Shown piece after piece: positions 32,947-34,809 of a DNA stretch of 34,809 bases. The number at the start of each line of letters is the position of its first letter. The first letter of the stretch is position 1. Position numbers and translations under genes: made by a program. This stretch comes from Hyphomicrobiales bacterium (lineage in GTDB: Bacteria; Pseudomonadota; Alphaproteobacteria; Rhizobiales; Hyphomicrobiaceae). The stretch spans positions 23,529 through 58,337 of the forward strand of contig RXJK01000071.1 in the NCBI GenBank assembly GCA_003963125.1, written 5' to 3'. The notes beneath the pieces are model-generated. The model searched no databases. It was not told where the DNA came from and worked only from the letters and a program-made list of their open reading frames with translations.

Positions 32947-33180
32947 AGTATCGAACATGGACAGCCCGAAAGGGCCGGTGATACCTCTGCCCCAGGTCAA
33001 GTACATCGGGTGCCTCCTCTACCGTCGTCGGTCACAGGCGCATCTCGATCTTGCTTCGGCTCGGGGCCCTGAGGGGACTATGCTCCACGCGGATGCGATA
33101 TCCGTGTGCAGTGCCCTGCGCTCGGATCTATCGGCTCGGCACCATACGAACGATGCCGGCCCCCACCGTGGAGCCTGCCA

Positions 33181-34539
33181 ATGACAGCGCCTGTCTCCCA
33201 CATCGATCAGCTCGGGGAAGAATCCTCCATCTGGTTCAAGCTGACGCCCCTCGCCAAGGGCCCGCAGAACCCGATGAAGATCCTGATGCAGATGGCGGAG
33301 CGGTACGGCGGCGTCATTCCCATCAACATGGCGAACCAGCGCGTCGTGCTGCTGACGGAGCCCGAGCACTTCAAGCGCGTGTTCGTCACCAAGGCCGACG
33401 ACTACATCAAGTACTTCGATGGCCTGAAGCCGATCTTCGGCAAGGCCATGATCACCCACGACGGCGCGTTGTGGCAGAAGATCCGCATGCCGCAGCAGCC
33501 GGCCTTCCATCCCGACATGTTCGTCGAGTACGTGCCGTTCTTCCTGCAGGCGATCCGCACGAAGATGGACACGTGGGCGAAGCTCGCCAAGTCGGGCGAG
33601 TCGTTCGAGATGGTCGAGCAGACCTGGACGCTCGCCGCGGACATGATCTGCAAGGCGCTGTTCGACCGCGATATGCCGTTCAATCCGCACTTCGTGTTCA
33701 AGTGCGTGAAGCTCTACACCGACGTGATGAACCACAAGGCCGTGCGCGACAAGAAGGTCGCCGGCGAGGAGTTCGACGTGTCGGAGGAATCGGTCGCCAA
33801 GGCCGTGGAGACCTGGGCCGGCGTGATGCCACAGGTGCTCGCCGCCGATCCGCGCGAGAACCGCGAACAGACGCTGCTCAAGATGATCGAGGCCGCGGTT
33901 GCTGATCCGTCGATCCCCGAGTTCGACCAGCAGCAGGCGCTCGACGAATTGAAGCAGTACCTGTGGGCCGGCACCGAGACGACGGCACTGACGCTCGCCT
34001 GGGCCATGTACGAAGTGTCGAAGCGCCCGGAAGCGCGCGAGCGCATCCGCCGCGAAGGCCTCGAGGTGTACGGCGATCGCGATCCGACGGCGGCCGACTA
34101 TTCCGCGCTCGCCTACACGCGCGCGGTGATCCAGGAGACGATGCGCATCTATCCGCCGATCTGGATGTTCATCCGGGTCGCCGCGAAGGCCGACGTGATC
34201 GACGGCAAGGAAATCCGGCCCGGCGATCGCGTGGCGCTGTTCTCCTACGGCGTGCACCACAGCCCGAAGTACTGGGAAGATCCGGAGGAGTTCCGCCCGG
34301 AGCGCTGGCTCGGCGACGCCGCCAAGAAGCGCAAGCCCTACACGTACATTCCCTTCGGCGGCGGCAAGCGCTCCTGCATCGGCGGCGCCATGAGCCAGGT
34401 CGAGAACACGCTGGCCTTGTCGATCCTGCTGCGCCGGTTCCGCCCGGAGTACGTCGGCGCCGAGCCTCCGGGCATCAACGCCACCGTCACGCTCACCCCG
34501 CGCGGCGGCCTGCCCTTCAAGATCCACGAGCTGAACTGA
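33181..34539 (+). CDS. Cytochrome P450
   Basis: The 452-aa product is a complete, soluble bacterial P450. Seen motifs are the I-helix oxygen-binding AGTETT (residues 263-268), the K-helix ETMR (Glu319, Arg322), the FRPERW segment, and the heme loop FGGGKRSCIG with ligand Cys399. There is no N-terminal membrane anchor and no fused reductase. The ATG at 33181 has GGAG 7 bases upstream; an in-frame extension to 33106 lacks family-like sequence. The general look (long N-terminal region, PEHFKRVFV, the FHPDMFVEYVPF block) is nearer to the CYP4/CYP102-like fatty-acid or alkane group than to camphor-type P450s, but I cannot name the family. No ferredoxin or ferredoxin reductase gene is nearby, so electron partners are encoded elsewhere. 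Confidence 0.92.
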   Translation: MTAPVSHIDQLGEESSIWFKLTPLAKGPQNPMKILMQMAERYGGVIPINMANQRVVLLTEPEHFKRVFVTKADDYIKYFDGLKPIFGKAMITHDGALWQKIRMPQQPAFHPDMFVEYVPFFLQAIRTKMDTWAKLAKSGESFEMVEQTWTLAADMICKALFDRDMPFNPHFVFKCVKLYTDVMNHKAVRDKKVAGEEFDVSEESVAKAVETWAGVMPQVLAADPRENREQTLLKMIEAAVADPSIPEFDQQQALDELKQYLWAGTETTALTLAWAMYEVSKRPEARERIRREGLEVYGDRDPTAADYSALAYTRAVIQETMRIYPPIWMFIRVAAKADVIDGKEIRPGDRVALFSYGVHHSPKYWEDPEEFRPERWLGDAAKKRKPYTYIPFGGGKRSCIGGAMSQVENTLALSILLRRFRPEYVGAEPPGINATVTLTPRGGLPFKIHELN

Positions 34540-34560
34540 GCGTTCACACGCTGCGCTTTC

Positions 34561-34594
34561 AAAGCCCCGGCCCCCGCGCCGGGGCTTTTCGTTT
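34561..34594 (+). terminator. Rho-independent terminator after the P450 gene
   Basis: A perfect 11-bp stem, AAAGCCCCGGC (34561-34571) with GCCGGGGCTTT (34578-34588), has a 6-base loop and is followed by TCGTTTT. It lies 21 bases after the stop codon. Confidence 0.85.
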
Positions 34595-34658
34595 TGGGGC
34601 GTCTCTCCAAACGACCGCTGCCCGTGGCAGAAACTCGCTCTGCGCTTTGTGAATGTCG

Positions 34659-34789
34659 CTGCCCCTCACCCCGGCCCTCTCCCCGCAGGCGGGGAGAGGA
34701 GAAGAAGACGCAGCGCGCTTGGCGGAGAACGTCGCCCTTGTTCCCTCTCCCCATGCAGCGGAGCGGAATGGGGAGAGGGTGAGGGGCAG
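34659..34789. repeat. Long inverted repeat C with two internal hairpins (CCCCTCACC / CTCTCCCC type)
   Basis: The outer arms are CTGCCCCTCACCC (34659-34671) and GGGTGAGGGGCAG (34777-34789), a perfect 13-base match. Inside are two hairpins: CCTCTCCCCGC/GCGGGGAGAGG (34676-34699) and CCCTCTCCCCAT/ATGGGGAGAGGG (34743-34779). The unit resembles an intergenic repeat found in many proteobacteria. It is here as two facing copies, with no gene between. Confidence 0.85.
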
Positions 34790-34809
34790 AAGCCTGCTCA
34801 ACGTTTGGA

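Noticed and set aside
33106-33180. Upstream extension of the P450 start
   Set aside because: The extra 25 residues are not P450-like, and the ATG at 33181 has a good ribosome-binding site.
1-34809. CRISPR arrays, tRNA/rRNA genes, transposases, integrases or toxin-antitoxin pairs
   Set aside because: I read both strands for regularly spaced repeats, cloverleaf structures and mobile-element motifs and found none that I could support. The repeats present are isolated palindromes.

Overview
The window looks like chromosomal DNA from a GC-rich alphaproteobacterium of the Hyphomicrobiales (Rhizobiales) type. This is an inference from the gene sequences and from gene sets familiar in that order: lgt-midA-pgeF, lipoprotein-prs, purM-purN, hdaA-ppk-ppx, and hisC-tyrC with ATGA coupling. 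An alphaproteobacterial LexA box (GAAC-N7-GAAC) supports it. No tRNA, rRNA, CRISPR array, transposase, integrase or plasmid/phage gene was seen. Most of the window is housekeeping, and the genome-specific material is small genes and intergenic repeats.

Region 1 (1-7000): the 3' end of a lytic murein transglycosylase and a secreted DUF459 (SGNH-like) protein that appears to lack the catalytic Ser, Asp and His. Then come an enoyl-CoA hydratase, a divergent protein with an Ada-like Cys motif, an unknown membrane protein, an acyltransferase-3 membrane protein, and a tartrate/D-malate dehydrogenase. Region 2 (7000-10900): a compact class II (B12-dependent) ribonucleotide reductase with a LexA box directly upstream of its likely promoter, an unrecognised 135-residue protein, and a ChaC-type gamma-glutamylcyclotransferase. 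Region 3 (10880-15100, minus strand): tyrC, hisC, proC (Tyr/Phe and Pro synthesis), a YbjN protein and ubiK.

Region 4 (15250-21660, mainly plus strand): lgt, midA and pgeF (lipoprotein maturation, complex I assembly, cell-wall quality control), a large lipoprotein with a strong terminator, prs (PRPP synthesis), a 46-codon membrane mini-gene on the other strand, and an MBL-fold hydrolase. It is followed by about 470 bp without genes, made largely of palindromic repeats. Region 5 (22120-30860, minus strand): a CbpA-type DnaJ protein, ppx, ppk, hdaA, an AI-2E/PerM transporter, a CDP-alcohol phosphatidyltransferase with a probable TTG start, and a DUF2066 protein. This joins polyphosphate turnover with inactivation of DnaA-ATP. 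Region 6 (31130-34809): purM and purN overlapping by ATGA, then a stand-alone cytochrome P450 with a clear terminator and a long inverted repeat at the window edge.

No clearly new multi-gene system is visible. The observations most worth following are the LexA-box/class II RNR promoter, the apparently dead DUF459 protein, the Ada-like orphan, the 46-residue membrane protein, and at least three families of palindromic intergenic repeats.
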